From Acanthochlamys bracteata (taxonomy: Eukaryota; Streptophyta; Magnoliopsida; Pandanales; Velloziaceae), in the NCBI GenBank assembly GCA_019914995.1, contig CM034142.1:5413031-5477030 (forward strand): a DNA stretch of 64,000 nt, in the 5' to 3' direction. The position numbers and the translations under genes were made by a program. The notes under the pieces are model-generated. The model searched no databases. It was given only the letters and a program-made list of their open reading frames with translations, and was not told where the DNA came from. Every line of letters starts with the position of its first letter. Position 1 is the first letter of the stretch. Positions 34,951 through 46,425 of this stretch are shown in pieces.

Positions 34951-37083
34951 ACCTAATGTTTTTTCGTGTACTCTGCTTCACAACTTTGATGCTATCAAAG
35001 GCCAATCACATGTACGGTGATTTCTCATCATCTTATCTCTTATTACGTCCATAGCTGCAATAGAATAATCCGTCTCTATGTCAGTGGCTCCATTGATTCT
35101 ACAATAGAATTGGGAACCAATATTTTGTCATTTTACAAGCGTGCTTAAACGAACACAATATATTCCAAACTAAAAATATAGCTAAAAAAAATACGAGCAA
35201 GGAGTCGACTATGTTTTGACTAAATTTCATGACATATAAGTAAGATTCGTCGACCTAAGGTTGAATTAGCAGATATGGATGTCAACAAAATGAAATCGAT
35301 TTAACAAAATAATTCAGGTACAAATTGATGTCGAACTATGACATAGATGTTGTTTAAACTACGTTGCTGCTACATACCTGAACGTATTGATTAACGTCTC
35401 ATAGGTTGACAACGTGGAACCGTCGACAAGAGGTCGATGTCCAACTTTTTGTCACACAAGTTAGATTTACCGACCTGAGAATAGAATCAGGTTGAGGGTA
35501 TATTAATGTCAACTTACGAAATATATATGCCATCCGTAAGATTGAGTTGTAAGTGATGTCTAGCTATAATGTGGTCCATCTTTATACGACATTTTAACAT
35601 CAGCGTCAAAGTATCTAGCTGAACATATAAATTTAAGGTCACAACGGTCGACCTTAGGGAATTACGCCACGAGGTCGACCAGGACATCAACCACCTATCC
35701 AGTCTTAGTAGCAGCTTAACAGAGATTTGAGCGAGAGATAATTTGACAACTTCATTGAAACAAAGGGGAATACATATTGATTTGTACTCTAGATCCATGA
35801 CGAGAGAGTTGGAGAATCCAGAAATAAGTCGACCACGAAATGAGATTTGGAAATGAAGGAGCAACTACGCGAGAAGAAGAACTACTATTGAAACAGTCTT
35901 CGCGGCACATGCTTTTGCCAACAAAAAAAAAAGTTCACGAGTTTTTTCAAAGGGGTCTGAAACCCTGAAGTTTATTCGCATGAAAAAGTCATATTGACCC
36001 CCAACTCGACCAAAATTGCAATAATCCGGGTGCGTAGATGTGTTTACACACAGGAGGCCGGGACAGGCAAAAGAACTGGCCAAGAGAAAGACGGGATTGC
36101 CACCATTAGCGAGAAAGAGACAAGTTCGCTCCTATGTGGAAGAAGATATATGCATATTGCCGCCTTAGGTATACATTAGTGCACATAGGCCGATATAAAG
36201 TGCGTAAAAAGCTCAAAATTTAATCATCACCATTTAATATGAAGAACTTAATCAAACCTCGAATCGATCTCTATCCGGCATCTTGATCAAGATGATAAAA
36301 AGGAAAAACAATCTTATCTTTTACAGATTTTGTTAAATTTTCTTCTTTTTTTTTGTCATTTTGATTAAATAGATGTGGAAAAAGCACCATCACTCGTTAG
36401 GGGCACCCCTTATTTAGAATGTTCTAAATTCAATTTTCACCGATGGATATGAAGAGCTACGAGTCAGAATTTTCGTGATAAAATTTCAGCTCAACCGAAT
36501 CATAAATCGAAATCCATCTAACATCTTGATCAAGATGATAGAAAAGAAAATAATTTTAAAAACATATATATTGCATTTTGTTGAAGAGGTCAGATAGAGG
36601 TCGATTCGTGATCTAATTGAGACGAAATTATTTAATAGGGATCTCTGCAATGTTCGAAACATGTGTTATTTACTAGTGTATCTATGAGTTTATTTCGTTT
36701 TAAGATTTATTGTAGTAGGTAGCTGTTGTAAACTTTTTGAAAGTCTTTAACTTCATTCCCATTAGTGATGTTAGTATATTTATATCATAATCTTATTGCT
36801 TATTAATTAGACATCTTGGCACGTGTTATTTTGCTTTGGGTGGTATTACCGGAATTTGGTTTAGTTTAATGCTAGACCAAACCTAGGTTAGATCATGACG
36901 AGTTATCTGTGAAGACTAGTTCAATCAAGTGTCGTCACTGTAGTAACAAATTTTTTTTCTAGTACTAAGATAAACCACTAGTCACTGTAGTAACAAATTA
37001 AGTGCCGCCGCTTGCTCTTTATTAGTACTAAGATAAACCACCAGTCACTCATACTTACAGTGATTCAACATCAGCAATTGTTA
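34951..37083. other. unassigned stretch; contains a foldback/duplicated segment
   Basis: No gene recognised. GTCGAC-containing motifs are scattered over 35200-35690. At 36255-36315 and 36500-36560 a ~60-bp segment is duplicated, each copy centred on the perfect palindrome CATCTTGATCAAGATG (36279-36294 and 36522-36537). A 44-bp arm at 36482-36525 is inverted at 36586-36629 with about 70% identity. Open frames at 35864-35514 and 36083-35865 (minus) have no resemblance to known families. Confidence 0.45.
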
Positions 37084-38838
37084 TGTTGGAAATCCCAAAT
37101 ATTTTGATAATAACGAGTATTTGAGAATCATTGCTAAGCTATGAACATGTCCATATTGATATTGAATAGCATATGGAGCTGGACAGAATATAATGTAGAA
37201 ATTGGTGGAGTTGGACAGAACATAATTTAGAATTTGGCTAAGTGTTGAGACTTTGCTAACATGCCAACTTCGGACATACATATCTTTCTATTCGTGGCAC
37301 CAAATGGAGATCTCTTAATAGCATCTGAAAGATACTTGACACATAGTAAAAGGAGACTAAGAGGACAAATATCATCAAGTACTAAAGACAAAAGAATTCT
37401 ATGAAGTTCACTGGTAACATGCCCAATATCACTGGATCATCAAACAATATCTTGACACTTTATAGTAATGACAATATATGATCCGACCTTAAAACGCAAT
37501 CCGAAATTGACCTATTTAATTAGGATTAGGGTTAGAAAATTTATATATGGGTTGGGTTGAGCGAATTCGACCCGGTTATTAAATGGGTCCATCCGAGTTA
37601 ACCCGAATTGTTATCTCTTGAAAAAATAATATTTTATTTTTTCTTTTCGTATATTAAAATATTGGCAATAAAAATAACTAATGTTAATTTATAAATTATT
37701 AAATTATAAGATATTTATAATTAATTATTATTTTTATATTTTAGTAAAATAGTGTAAGATGAGAATTATAATATTATCGGAAATATTACTACGTAGATAT
37801 TTCTGTAATGATAAATTTTGATTTCGTATAAAGTATTTTGTCAAAATTTTATTAGATAGCTATATTTATCAAAATTGTTATCGAAATTATTAGTATGTAT
37901 TTATAATTATAAAATTTCAGCTGTCACACACATATTTTCAAAAAATAAAAATATATTTTGTTAGATGTTTTAAGGACCAATAAAGATACTAAAGAATGCA
38001 CATTTTGGCGGGCATTCACTATATCTCATCAATAAGAATATCGTGCACTTTCATTACAACTGATCTTATAAATTTGCTAAAATTTAAAAGTGTAGAATTA
38101 AAAATTAAAAATTTTAATTAAATGAGTCAATCCGAATTTGACCAGGTTATTAATAGGTTGGGCTTAAGGTTGACAATTTTAACCCGTATAAACTCATGGG
38201 TTGAGTTAAGGTTGAACAAATTTGAGTCGGTTATTTAATGGGTCGACCCGAAACCAAACCGCCAATCTAAATTGCCACCCCTAAAACATTATATCTCTTG
38301 GCTCATATGAGATTTTAGAGATCAGATTTTTTTCTATGGGCAGCAAATATCTTGAAGTTTCTACAGTCCAAAATTTTGTTCATTTCATTACGTAACGAAT
38401 TCTACAAAAATTGGAGAAGCTCACTGTTTACCACTTGCCATTTCTGGATGCACACGAGTGAACTCGATCTGGACTGCAAAGTACAAATTTAATATCTCTT
38501 AGCTCGAATCATATTTTAGAGATCCGATTTTTACTAATTGAAGCTAACTCATGGATCTATCTACAGTCCAAAATTGAGACAACCTCATCGACTAACGAAA
38601 ATTAGAAAAATCCTTAAACTGACTGAACATAATACATTGAAGAATGGATAGAACCATGCTAGCTATAAGTGCATCCAAGTTATTTTTTATTCCTTACTCA
38701 TGCTAATTAGTTGCAGCTGATTTCAGATTGGAGAGGATATTAGTTCCTTACTTGGGCATTTTCAGAATATTTATTTCCAAATTTTATGGGGAGGATATTA
38801 AAAGATATCAAAAAACTTTACGAAGATTGAAAGAATCT
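37084..38838 (+). repeat. R1 repeat, copy 3 (3' truncated, interrupted by a MITE)
   Basis: Starts TGTTGGAAATCCCAAATA and follows R1 copy 1 (15173 onward) to 37462, then from 38284 to 38838: 'ggagaagctcactg', 'catttctggatgcacacgagtg', 'ccaaaattgagacaacctc', 'aggatattaaaagatatc'. It stops abruptly at 38838, where copy 1 continues 'catccatacaac', and abuts the truncated gypsy element. The interruption at 37463-38283 is MITE R2 copy 2. Confidence 0.68.
37463..38283. mobile_element. hAT-like MITE R2, copy 2 (821 bp, both ends)
   Basis: The left end TAGTAATGACAATATATGATC is an eroded form of the TAGGGGTGGCAATTT-type terminus. The right end ...TAAATTGCCACCCCTA is nearly intact. The flanks ACACTTTA (37455-37462) and AAACATTA (38284-38291) match at 6 of 8 bases, consistent with the 8-bp duplication made by hAT elements. 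It splits R1 copy 3 cleanly. Inner subterminal stretches such as 'gacccggttattaaatgggt' and 'gggtcgacccgaaacc' occur in inverted orientation. No coding capacity. Confidence 0.75.
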
Positions 38839-38879
38839 AGAGAAAAAGAATAAGAGAAGCAAAAAAATGAGGAGGAGAT

Positions 38880-41041
38880 AACCAGCGAGAAATTTGCCTT
38901 TTTTCTTGACAAGTAAAACAGGCAAAGAGAATACAAAATTACTTGGTCTGATGATCCCTTGCTGAAGCATCTCCTGCACGGTGAGTTCGATTTCTACCTT
39001 TTGAGTGTGAGGGTAATGGTAAGGACGACCACTAATAGGTGCTGCCATAGGAAATAATGGTATGCCATAGTTTAGAGAGCGTTGAGGTGGGAACCCGATA
39101 ATGGTTTTGAAGACCGAACTGTGTGCATCTGACAGCTGTTGCAGATCTAGAGGATGATGTGCCACTTGGTCAGTTGGTGGTAAAGCAGCCGTTAGGCGTA
39201 TGGAGCATAAGGTTGATCCCTGCAGTAGGCTAGTCAACCTGGAAACACCTCCCTCGTGAATTCCCTAAAGAACGAAGACCTTTCTAGCCAAGGAAAATTG
39301 CATATCTGATCTTTTCCAATTGCAAATCACATCTCCTAAGCTCTCAAGCCGTTGAATGCCCAAAACTAAATCTATGCCGCCTAATGGAAATGGGTATGCA
39401 TCGACGTATAGTTGAGCACCTTGAATTGTAAGAGGAATTTGTCTATACATTACCTAAATGTAAAGGAGTTTGCCATCCGTGAGTTCCACGTTGAGGGTGC
39501 AGACCTTTGTGCTTCGTAGCTGTAGTTGTTTTGCAAGTCTCTCAATGATAAAGTTATGGGTGCTGCTGGAGTCAATCAATATGAAAACATCATATTTTTA
39601 ATCATTCCCACAACTCGTATGGTTTGTGGACCTACTAATGCATGAATTGCACTTAGGGAGAGAGTTGCATCTTCAGTAAGCTGTCATTATCAGCTTCAAA
39701 ATCAACCTCGTCAAAGAAATAGATTGCGTAAAGTTTGGTGATGCATTTATGTCGTCGTTCGTATTTTGTATCATAGTAAAAACAAAGACCCTTAGCTCGT
39801 CTGGCATTGATCTCAGCGACGGATAGTTGAGAACGAGATTTACAAGGCATTTGTGTGGTAGATGAAGATGCACCAGCGCTGCTGTGGGAGTACTATGGAC
39901 GAGCAATCGATGCGGGGAAGTGTAGTAGGCTCTGTTTGGACGAAGTAAATCGTCCATATCTTATCGCAAGTTGTCCAAGACAAGTTTCTGCTAGAATATG
40001 CGGGCTAGCCAATATGCTTTTTGTAACATCGTAGGACGATATGCCATTACATCTAGTACAATCTTTTGAGATAGTCTCCCGCAATACCGTCCAACGAGTT
40101 CCTTCTCATCAGAAGTTGATAGTCATATCCGAAGATCCTCAAAGGCTACTTGGTACTCTGTAACAAACCCTTTTTGGGATAATTGGTGAAAAGCATAGAT
40201 GGGATCCCCTAATGCAGTTGGCCCGAAACGATGGAGAAGAGCATCTGAGAATTCATCCCAGGAGTGCATTGGTTTGTCTCATTCAAAATTTTGATACCAA
40301 TGGTTAGCTTCACCAAGCAAGTACATGGCGACAATAGAGACCCTTTCTTCATAGGAAATGTTGTAAGTTTTGAAGTATTTGTCCGCCGAGTATAGCCATT
40401 CACAAGGCTCAATACCGTCAAAAGATGAAAATTTATGTCGCCCATGATAGTGGTTATTGTGGGATTCTGAGGGACTGCAATGCATGATTGCAAAGGCTTA
40501 TATGTTGTGCTGGTTAGTAGTGAGATGTGATAGAAATTTTGGGCCAATAAACGCGGTTGGGGCAGTGATGTTGTGTACGCTGTTGCTGGATTTGGTGGGC
40601 AGCTTAGCTTGTTAACTCGGTTTAGGTAGTAACGGTGGTTGATCGGAGAGATTAGGAACATGGTTTGTCGGGGTGCTGTCGATAGTAGTAACAGTAGTGG
40701 GTTGTGAAGCTAGTAAGGGAATTGTAGGGTTGGGTTGGATGGCATTTGTTGCCAATGTTTGGCCTGCATTGTTGCGGCTACGCATCCACTCTTGAATGAG
40801 TTGACGCATCTCCGTGCGTTCTGCGTTCATTTGTGCAATCATCAATGTGAAGTTACTTACAAGGCTATGGTATTGCTTTTGCCAATTAACTCCTCCTTAT
40901 GATCGAGAAACGAATGCCGGTGATAAAGGTCACTGTAAAAAATTTTCTGCATCTACCGATGGTGTCGATGCCAGAGATTTGGGAGATTCGGACATAGCAG
41001 AAGTTGTAGGATCCGCAGGATCGTTTGTTCTTGATACCACT
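38880..41041 (-). mobile_element. Ty3/gypsy retrotransposon, truncated (gag-protease-RT start)
   Basis: Minus-strand relic in gypsy order, cut off early in reverse transcriptase. Gag: ATG at 40995 (MSESPKSLAS), an N-terminal part at 40845-40612, then SFDGIEPCEWLYSADKYF at 40440 and YLLGEANHWYQNFE. Zinc-knuckle region at 39850 (RRAKGLCFYYDTKYERRHKC). Protease: PLTIQGAQLYVDAYPFPLGG then DLVLGIQRLESLGDV at 39440-39340. RT start: YGIPLFPMAAPISGRPYHYP, EMLQQGIIRPSNFVFSLPVL and LVKKKG, ending near 38895. RT core, RNase H, integrase and the 3' LTR are missing. A few stops and shifts occur. Probably a chromovirus-type lineage; I could not assign it further. Confidence 0.85.
41027..41039 (-). other. 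primer binding site (tRNA-Met type) of the truncated gypsy element
   Basis: On the minus strand TGGTATCAAGAAC, close to the tRNA-Met primer site TGGTATCAGAGCC, two bases after a possible LTR end (...ACACA at 41042). Confidence 0.6.
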
Positions 41042-41470
41042 TGTGTTTTCATGTTGAAAATAGAAGGATTTGTTGGAAGTCTGGAGGAGAATGAGAACAG
41101 AAGATTAGTGGAAGATTGAAGACCCGAGGCGAGGGAAGGTGTGCAGGACAGAGAGGAGGCGTAGTAGTAGAAGAAGGAAAATATATTCGCCCCCCTAGAG
41201 CATACATATATATCCCTATTTATACTCTTGCATTATACAAGAGTTTATTCATGACTTAGCTACCTTCCTAATACAAGAATTCACCTATGATAATTCTTGC
41301 TACAAAATCTTATTGTAATCTGTTAGTTCTAATTAGAGGCATGACTAATATAGTTGCTTGCATATGTAGGCCTCAACTTGTGCATCCCGGACAGTGAGCA
41401 TGTCTGTTTGTTGTGCGCCTTGGTCAAGCTGCTGGTGCAATAGTCTGAGATTGTTGTTCCACTACTACAG
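41042..41470 (-). repeat. 5' LTR of the truncated gypsy element (outer border uncertain)
   Basis: Non-coding stretch upstream of the primer site, with a minus-strand TATAAATAGGG promoter-like box at about 41215-41225. The inner end is set by the primer site. The outer end is a guess near a 'ctactacag' segment, because the partner LTR is lost. Confidence 0.45.
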
Positions 41471-43990
41471 TAAGTTAGGTGAACGGTCAGCATTGGTAGA
41501 GCTCTGCTTCATTCATTGGAGACTAGAAAGACGAAGGGGAGGAATTGATAGGTCTTAATTGTGATTTGTGGAGAGTTATGTGGAAGAGTACGAACAGGGA
41601 GAAGAGAGGAAGACTTTTTTGGAGACTTCGGGACCATCTCAGCTGTCAGAATATACATGGTGATTCATGTTTAAGTACGAATCTATGCATAGATAGAACT
41701 ATTACTAAGGAACGCAAGTAGGTGTTAGTTTAGATTAATTAAGATTTTTTAAATTCGGTTATACAGTGACAGTCTGATAGAATTATCAATAGTAAGTTAT
41801 TAAAATAAAAAAAAGAAGCTGAGAGTTGAAAGACGCGAATCAAAATACAAATGCAACGAGTTTTGTAAAACATCTTTAAAATATCTAATATTATTTTAAT
41901 TTCTAATTGTACATCACTCTGGGGTGGGTATCAATTGAAAATTGGAAATTTTAGTTTTTATTTTTTGGGTTATGAATCTTTCAATAAAGTCTAAACTTGC
42001 ATGAAGTATATACCTAAATAGTTTTTTTGTGAAATTGAAAACGTCTCTTAATAATCGTCTTTCACTATCAAATGCAAAAGTATCTAGTAAGCTAAGTGGG
42101 ACTTCTAAATGTACACTCAAAAATGCATATATTAGTTAGTTAGTATTTGCGACCATGAAAAAATATACTAGTTAAATTCATATTTAGATTATTCATGAAA
42201 TGAAGTATATATTTGATCGTATTTTAAAAGAAAAAACATTGTTATATTTGGTCATATTTTTATTTGATGATTTTTAAGTTTATATATTTTAAAAGATTGA
42301 TAAATTCTCTAATGATAAATCATAACCATTAAAAAGCTAACTGAAATTTAGAAGATACAAAATTCTAAATTCTAGTTTCTGATATTATATTCAGATTTCT
42401 AATCGTGATACCAAATTAATTAGTTAGGTAGTACTCCTTGATTTTATAAAATTTTATCTATCACCATATATTTTTAAAAAATAAAAATAAAATTTTATCT
42501 ATCACCACATATTTTTTAAAAATAAAAAAAAATTTTAAAAATATTTTAAGGACCGATGATATTGAGAGCGCACTGTTTGTCAAACATTTTAAATTTTTTC
42601 ACCAAAAAATAGTAGAACATAAATTCTAACTGATTTTATAATTTCACTCACTCTTAAAAATACGAAAATAAAAATAATAATTTTAATTATAAATGGATCG
42701 ATTCGAATTTAATCCTGTTACTAAAAAGATTGGGTTAAAATCAACAACTTTGGTTCATATAAATTTATGAATTAGATTAGAATTAAAAAATTTTAACCTA
42801 ATTTTAAATAAATCGATCCAAAATCAGCTCATGAACTTATATTATCACCGCTACTTTTAACTCAAAAAGCAAAGTGAATCAGTAATTTGCTATTGATGAT
42901 GGCCACGACTAAGGAGCTTTAAAAAGAAGCTTTAAAATATTTTTAAAAAGGTTTCTAAAATATTATATAAAAATTTTGAAATACAAATCTAGAACGAAGA
43001 TGAAATAAAATTTCCTAACATCCGCTAAATTCTTTCTACAATTCCGACATCTTTGTTTTTTTTAATACATGCAATACAATGCTATCGTGCCTAAATGATT
43101 TGCCAAGCGTCCACGTCGACAGATGCACCAAAACTATGGAAACAGTGGCACCTAGAGGTCCCACACATTCTGTGGAGCAGTGATATGCGGTTATTGCAGT
43201 TAAAAGCTGTGGATAGGTTGACGTGCTAGCATGTTTATCATGGATGAAATGGTCGCCTACCTAAAATTATGGAGAGCAAAGAACAGCTAGAGGCATCTTC
43301 GCAAACACTTGCTCTCGTTTGGATTTGTCCTGTTAGTCATTTTCTCTTAATAAGGATTTTCCTATCAACAATTTTTTCTTTTAAGAAACTTCCTTTTTTG
43401 AATGCTTTTTTTTTTCCAGCATTTTGTTCTCTAATATCCATTTAATGTTTCAGCTTTGAACCTTTGTCTAAAGTCTTTTCCTCGGAGTTATGTCAATTGT
43501 TACGATCCAATTCCATTTCCCTCTTAAGAATGCACACTGCACCTATTTTTGTATAAAATCGTTATTCTTCACGTGTTTTCTTACTTTGTTTTTTTAGATA
43601 ATGGTATGGATTTTGAAGCTTTAATATCTTTCCTCTCGGTAAACGCCAAACTCTTGAGTAGATTTATTATTTACGATGAAAGTCAATAGTTAGAAGCAAA
43701 ATTATTGATTGAGAAGCTTCGTAGAGCATGTATACCGATATCAAAGTCAATACTTAACATGCCGGCACATGTTCAACGATTTAACCTTAGCTGTTTCGAA
43801 ACAATGTGACTTCCAAATCTCCAACAACTGTAAACTTTATATCTTCCGGCTCTGGTAGTAATCATCGTCTCTCATTTCATAATTCGGTCTAGAGCAACTT
43901 GCAAATTACTTCAACACAACCACCAGTGCGTTTACTACATTAAAACAAATATCATATAACAGCTGGATATAAACCACGTTTGATGCACGT
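41471..43990. other. intergenic stretch upstream of the PLAC8 gene, with MITE R2 copy 3
   Basis: Mostly AT-rich with no gene recognised. A decayed copy of MITE R2 lies at about 42444-42853: the 'tctatcaccatatatttt' segment (locally duplicated at 42448 and 42491), 'aaggaccgatga', 'ggatcgattcgaattt', and a right end like 'ttatcaccgcta'. The rest probably contains the PLAC8 promoter, but I cannot identify individual elements beyond the TATA box. Confidence 0.5.
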
Positions 43991-44010
43991 TGATTTATTG
44001 TTTGTAACAC

Positions 44011-44018
44011 TATATATG
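44011..44018 (+). promoter_or_regulatory. TATA box of the PLAC8/PCR gene
   Basis: TATATATG, 65-72 bases upstream of the ATG at 44083. That leaves room for a transcription start near 44040 and a leader of roughly 40 bases. Confidence 0.55.
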
Positions 44019-44082
44019 TAAGATTACTCTAAGGTGTTCGAAGATACTTCAACCTGTAGCCATCTTTCTTCTTTTTCTTCCA

Positions 44083-46425
44083 ATGGCTCCTCCAAATGTC
44101 ACAGAGAAGAGATCACCGGTACCGCCAGTAGCAGCTCCAGCTGCAAATGGAATTCCGGTGAATCCTTCGCCTACGGCGTTCCATGTCCAATATGCCACTA
44201 TGGCGCAGTGGTCTACTGGCCTCTGTGACTGCTTCGACGATGTTGGAAACTGTAAGGAAAGTTTACATCTTTCATGCATTTTGTTGACTCAAATATGCAT
44301 TTAGAAACTTACAGATGATTTTGGTCTTGAAGGTTGCATTACTTGCTGGTGTCCATGTATCACATTTGGGCAGATTGCAGATATCGTAGACAGAGGCTCG
44401 CCTTGTAAGTTTATACCTACAAGCTTCAAATTTGTTAAATAATTTATATCATTAATAGTTAATAGACAAGAGTGACTGTGCTGCGTATTGAAATATATTG
44501 AATAATGTCTCGAATAAACCCCTTTTTCATGTAAGAAGTTGTTTAGTTAATTTCTGACGGTTGTGTTTTGTCATTCATTCTTGCAGCATGCGGGGCTAGC
44601 GGAGCTCTATACACTCTCATTGCCTTACTGACAGGGTGCCAATGCATCTACTCATGCACATACCGGAGCAAAATAAGGGCACAATACAACTTGATGGAAG
44701 GCTCATGCCCTGACTTTTTGGTTCACTGCTGCTGTGAGACGTGTGCATTATGCCAGGAGTACAGGGAACTCAGGAACCGCGGCTTTGACATGAATTTAGG
44801 TCTCTCTCTCTCTCTCTCTTTCTCGCTCAAATCCTAGACGTCGTACGTACCTAATCACATCATAAGCCCCTCATAAATCAAGTGTGTAGTATCAGATCTC
44901 CATGCTAAAGCAATTGGCCAAGCATTTTAGGATTAATATCTTATACGTATAAGCACATATATATTTCAGCATCCGGTCAATATAGAACTATTGTGTGGCA
45001 TGAGTTATCAAGCCCACTAAGCCAAAGTTCATTTGATCTAGTCTAAAGCGAATTGTTGGCACACCTCTAAATTAGCTAGTCCGTTTTCTAGTTTGGCCGC
45101 TATCCCACGCTCCTACACTACTCTCCGAGTATCCAGCAAACTAGTCCGTAATTCACTTAGACTCACCAAAATATTCATGTTACTAATCCAGACTCAATAT
45201 AAGTTAGAACCAATAATCTTCTCCCCAACAACAAGCCGGATAGCTTCACCCTACCGGACTATAATACCAATTGTAGTATTAGATCTCCAAACTAAAAATA
45301 GTAGCCAATCAATTAGAGGTTATCATCTTCCACATATAAGCACATTGTCATTTTAGTACTCAGTCAATGTCAGACTATAAAGAGCTTAGGGTATTAAACC
45401 CACCAAGCCATGCCACTTGGCAAAGCTCAAGGCAATTTATTAGCCCACCTTCAAGTTAGCTAGCTAATTTTTTACTTGAACACTATTCTAAACTCTTAAG
45501 CTACTAACCATGCTTAGCCGATAAAGACAACCTATCTTTATTTGTACTCACCAAGCCCTTCAAACTATTAAGCCGGACTTAACATAACTTCGAGGCCCAA
45601 CAAAGTGTGTTGTTGAAATGTTAATACCAAGAAATAAGTAACACTGGTCTCGGTTGTAATTAAGTCTGTCCATGGAGCACTCTTCCTTTAGGATTACTAT
45701 AAGGATAAGATAGACATGGATGTAGCTTTTAGGGATTGATGTTGAAGTCAGAAATGTAGATTTCATAGAGGACAGATAAGCGAAAAGGGATTCGAAGCTT
45801 ATTTAATAGCAATATACTGTGAAATACACATGAATATTAGTTCAACTAATTTGAAACATTATGAGGAATACAAATTTGAAACAATAGATCTCAAGAGATC
45901 CACGTAAAATCCTATACTTTAAGCGTGTCACTGGACACTAGTAGTTAGCTGTAGAATTGAAGGATAATAAGAAATATTAGGAGTACACAAGAATGTGAGT
46001 TTATGAGTATATTATGTTGATTAACATAACTTTGAGATCAACTTGATCTTAAAGTACTAGCTTTGGTAATTACAAAATTGAAAGATGCTACACTAGAAAA
46101 ATTATCCTCCCTAAATAGAAATAGAAAATGTTGATTATGTTTGATCATTAGTATATTTAACTTATATTAGATTGTTAACGACTTCTGAAGTATGCTCAAA
46201 ACCATATCACTAGTAAACAAATAAGTGATGAAATGCTGTGAAATTAGTGTGAAATGTATAGTATATTTTTATTAAAAATTATGTACAATATATGTTCATT
46301 TGAGTTTCATTACTTATGATGATGAGAACATTGTAGGATGGCATGGGAATATGGAGAGGCAGCAGATGCAAGGAAATATGCCAACCATGCAGCCACCACC
46401 AATGCACGGAGCTATGTACAAGTAG
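44083..46425 (+). CDS. PLAC8-domain protein, PLANT CADMIUM RESISTANCE / cell-number-regulator type
   Basis: Four exons, all with canonical borders and consistent phase: 44083-44251, 44333-44404, 44587-44799 and 46337-46425, encoding 180 residues. The N-terminus is Pro/Ala-rich (to about residue 33). The family signature CCxxxxCPC is present as CCITCWCPC (residues 57-65), formed across the exon 1/2 junction. Then come [15 protein letters not shown], a hydrophobic segment [15 protein letters not shown] (about 86-100), a Cys-rich part [13 protein letters not shown] and [16 protein letters not shown] near the end. In this family small membrane proteins of the plasma membrane affect cadmium/zinc export or cell number; which applies here cannot be told. 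PCR proteins are usually about 150-190 residues. No stop or shift is seen, and the gene appears intact although intron 3 (1537 bp) holds a small LTR element. Confidence 0.92.
44800..44825 (+). repeat. CT microsatellite at the exon 3 donor
   Basis: A run of CT dinucleotides starts directly at the donor GT of intron 3 of the PLAC8 gene (GTCTCTCT...). Confidence 0.8.
44885..45602 (-). mobile_element. miniature LTR retroelement (TRIM-like), 718 bp, in PLAC8 intron 3
   Basis: Two related terminal repeats in direct orientation: 44885-45230 (346 bp, starts TGTAGTATCAGATCTCC, ends ...CCCCAACA) and 45272-45602 (331 bp, starts TGTAGTATTAGATCTCC, ends ...GGCCCAACA). Only 41 bp (45231-45271) separates them. 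On the minus strand that gap contains TGGTATTATAGTCC, close to the tRNA-iMet primer site TGGTATCAGAGCC, 2 bases inside the repeat at 45272. This makes the element minus-strand, with the right repeat as 5' LTR. The flanks are identical: AAGTG at 44880-44884 and AAGTG at 45603-45607, a 5-bp target duplication. The two LTRs have diverged considerably, so the insertion is old. No coding capacity; mobilisation would depend on another element's proteins. Confidence 0.85.
45256..45269 (-). other. primer binding site of the miniature LTR element
   Basis: Minus-strand TGGTATTATAGTCC, matching TGGTATCAGAGCC-type initiator-tRNA primer sites except at three positions. It lies within the 41-bp interior. 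Confidence 0.7.

Noticed and set aside
35514-35864. 116-codon minus-strand open frame
   Set aside because: No motif, atypical composition, no splice context; lies in unassigned repeat-like DNA and is probably chance.
44049-44279. Minus-strand open frame opposite exon 1 of the PLAC8 gene
   Set aside because: Shadow of a Pro/Ala-rich exon; the plus-strand reading has family motifs and correct splicing.
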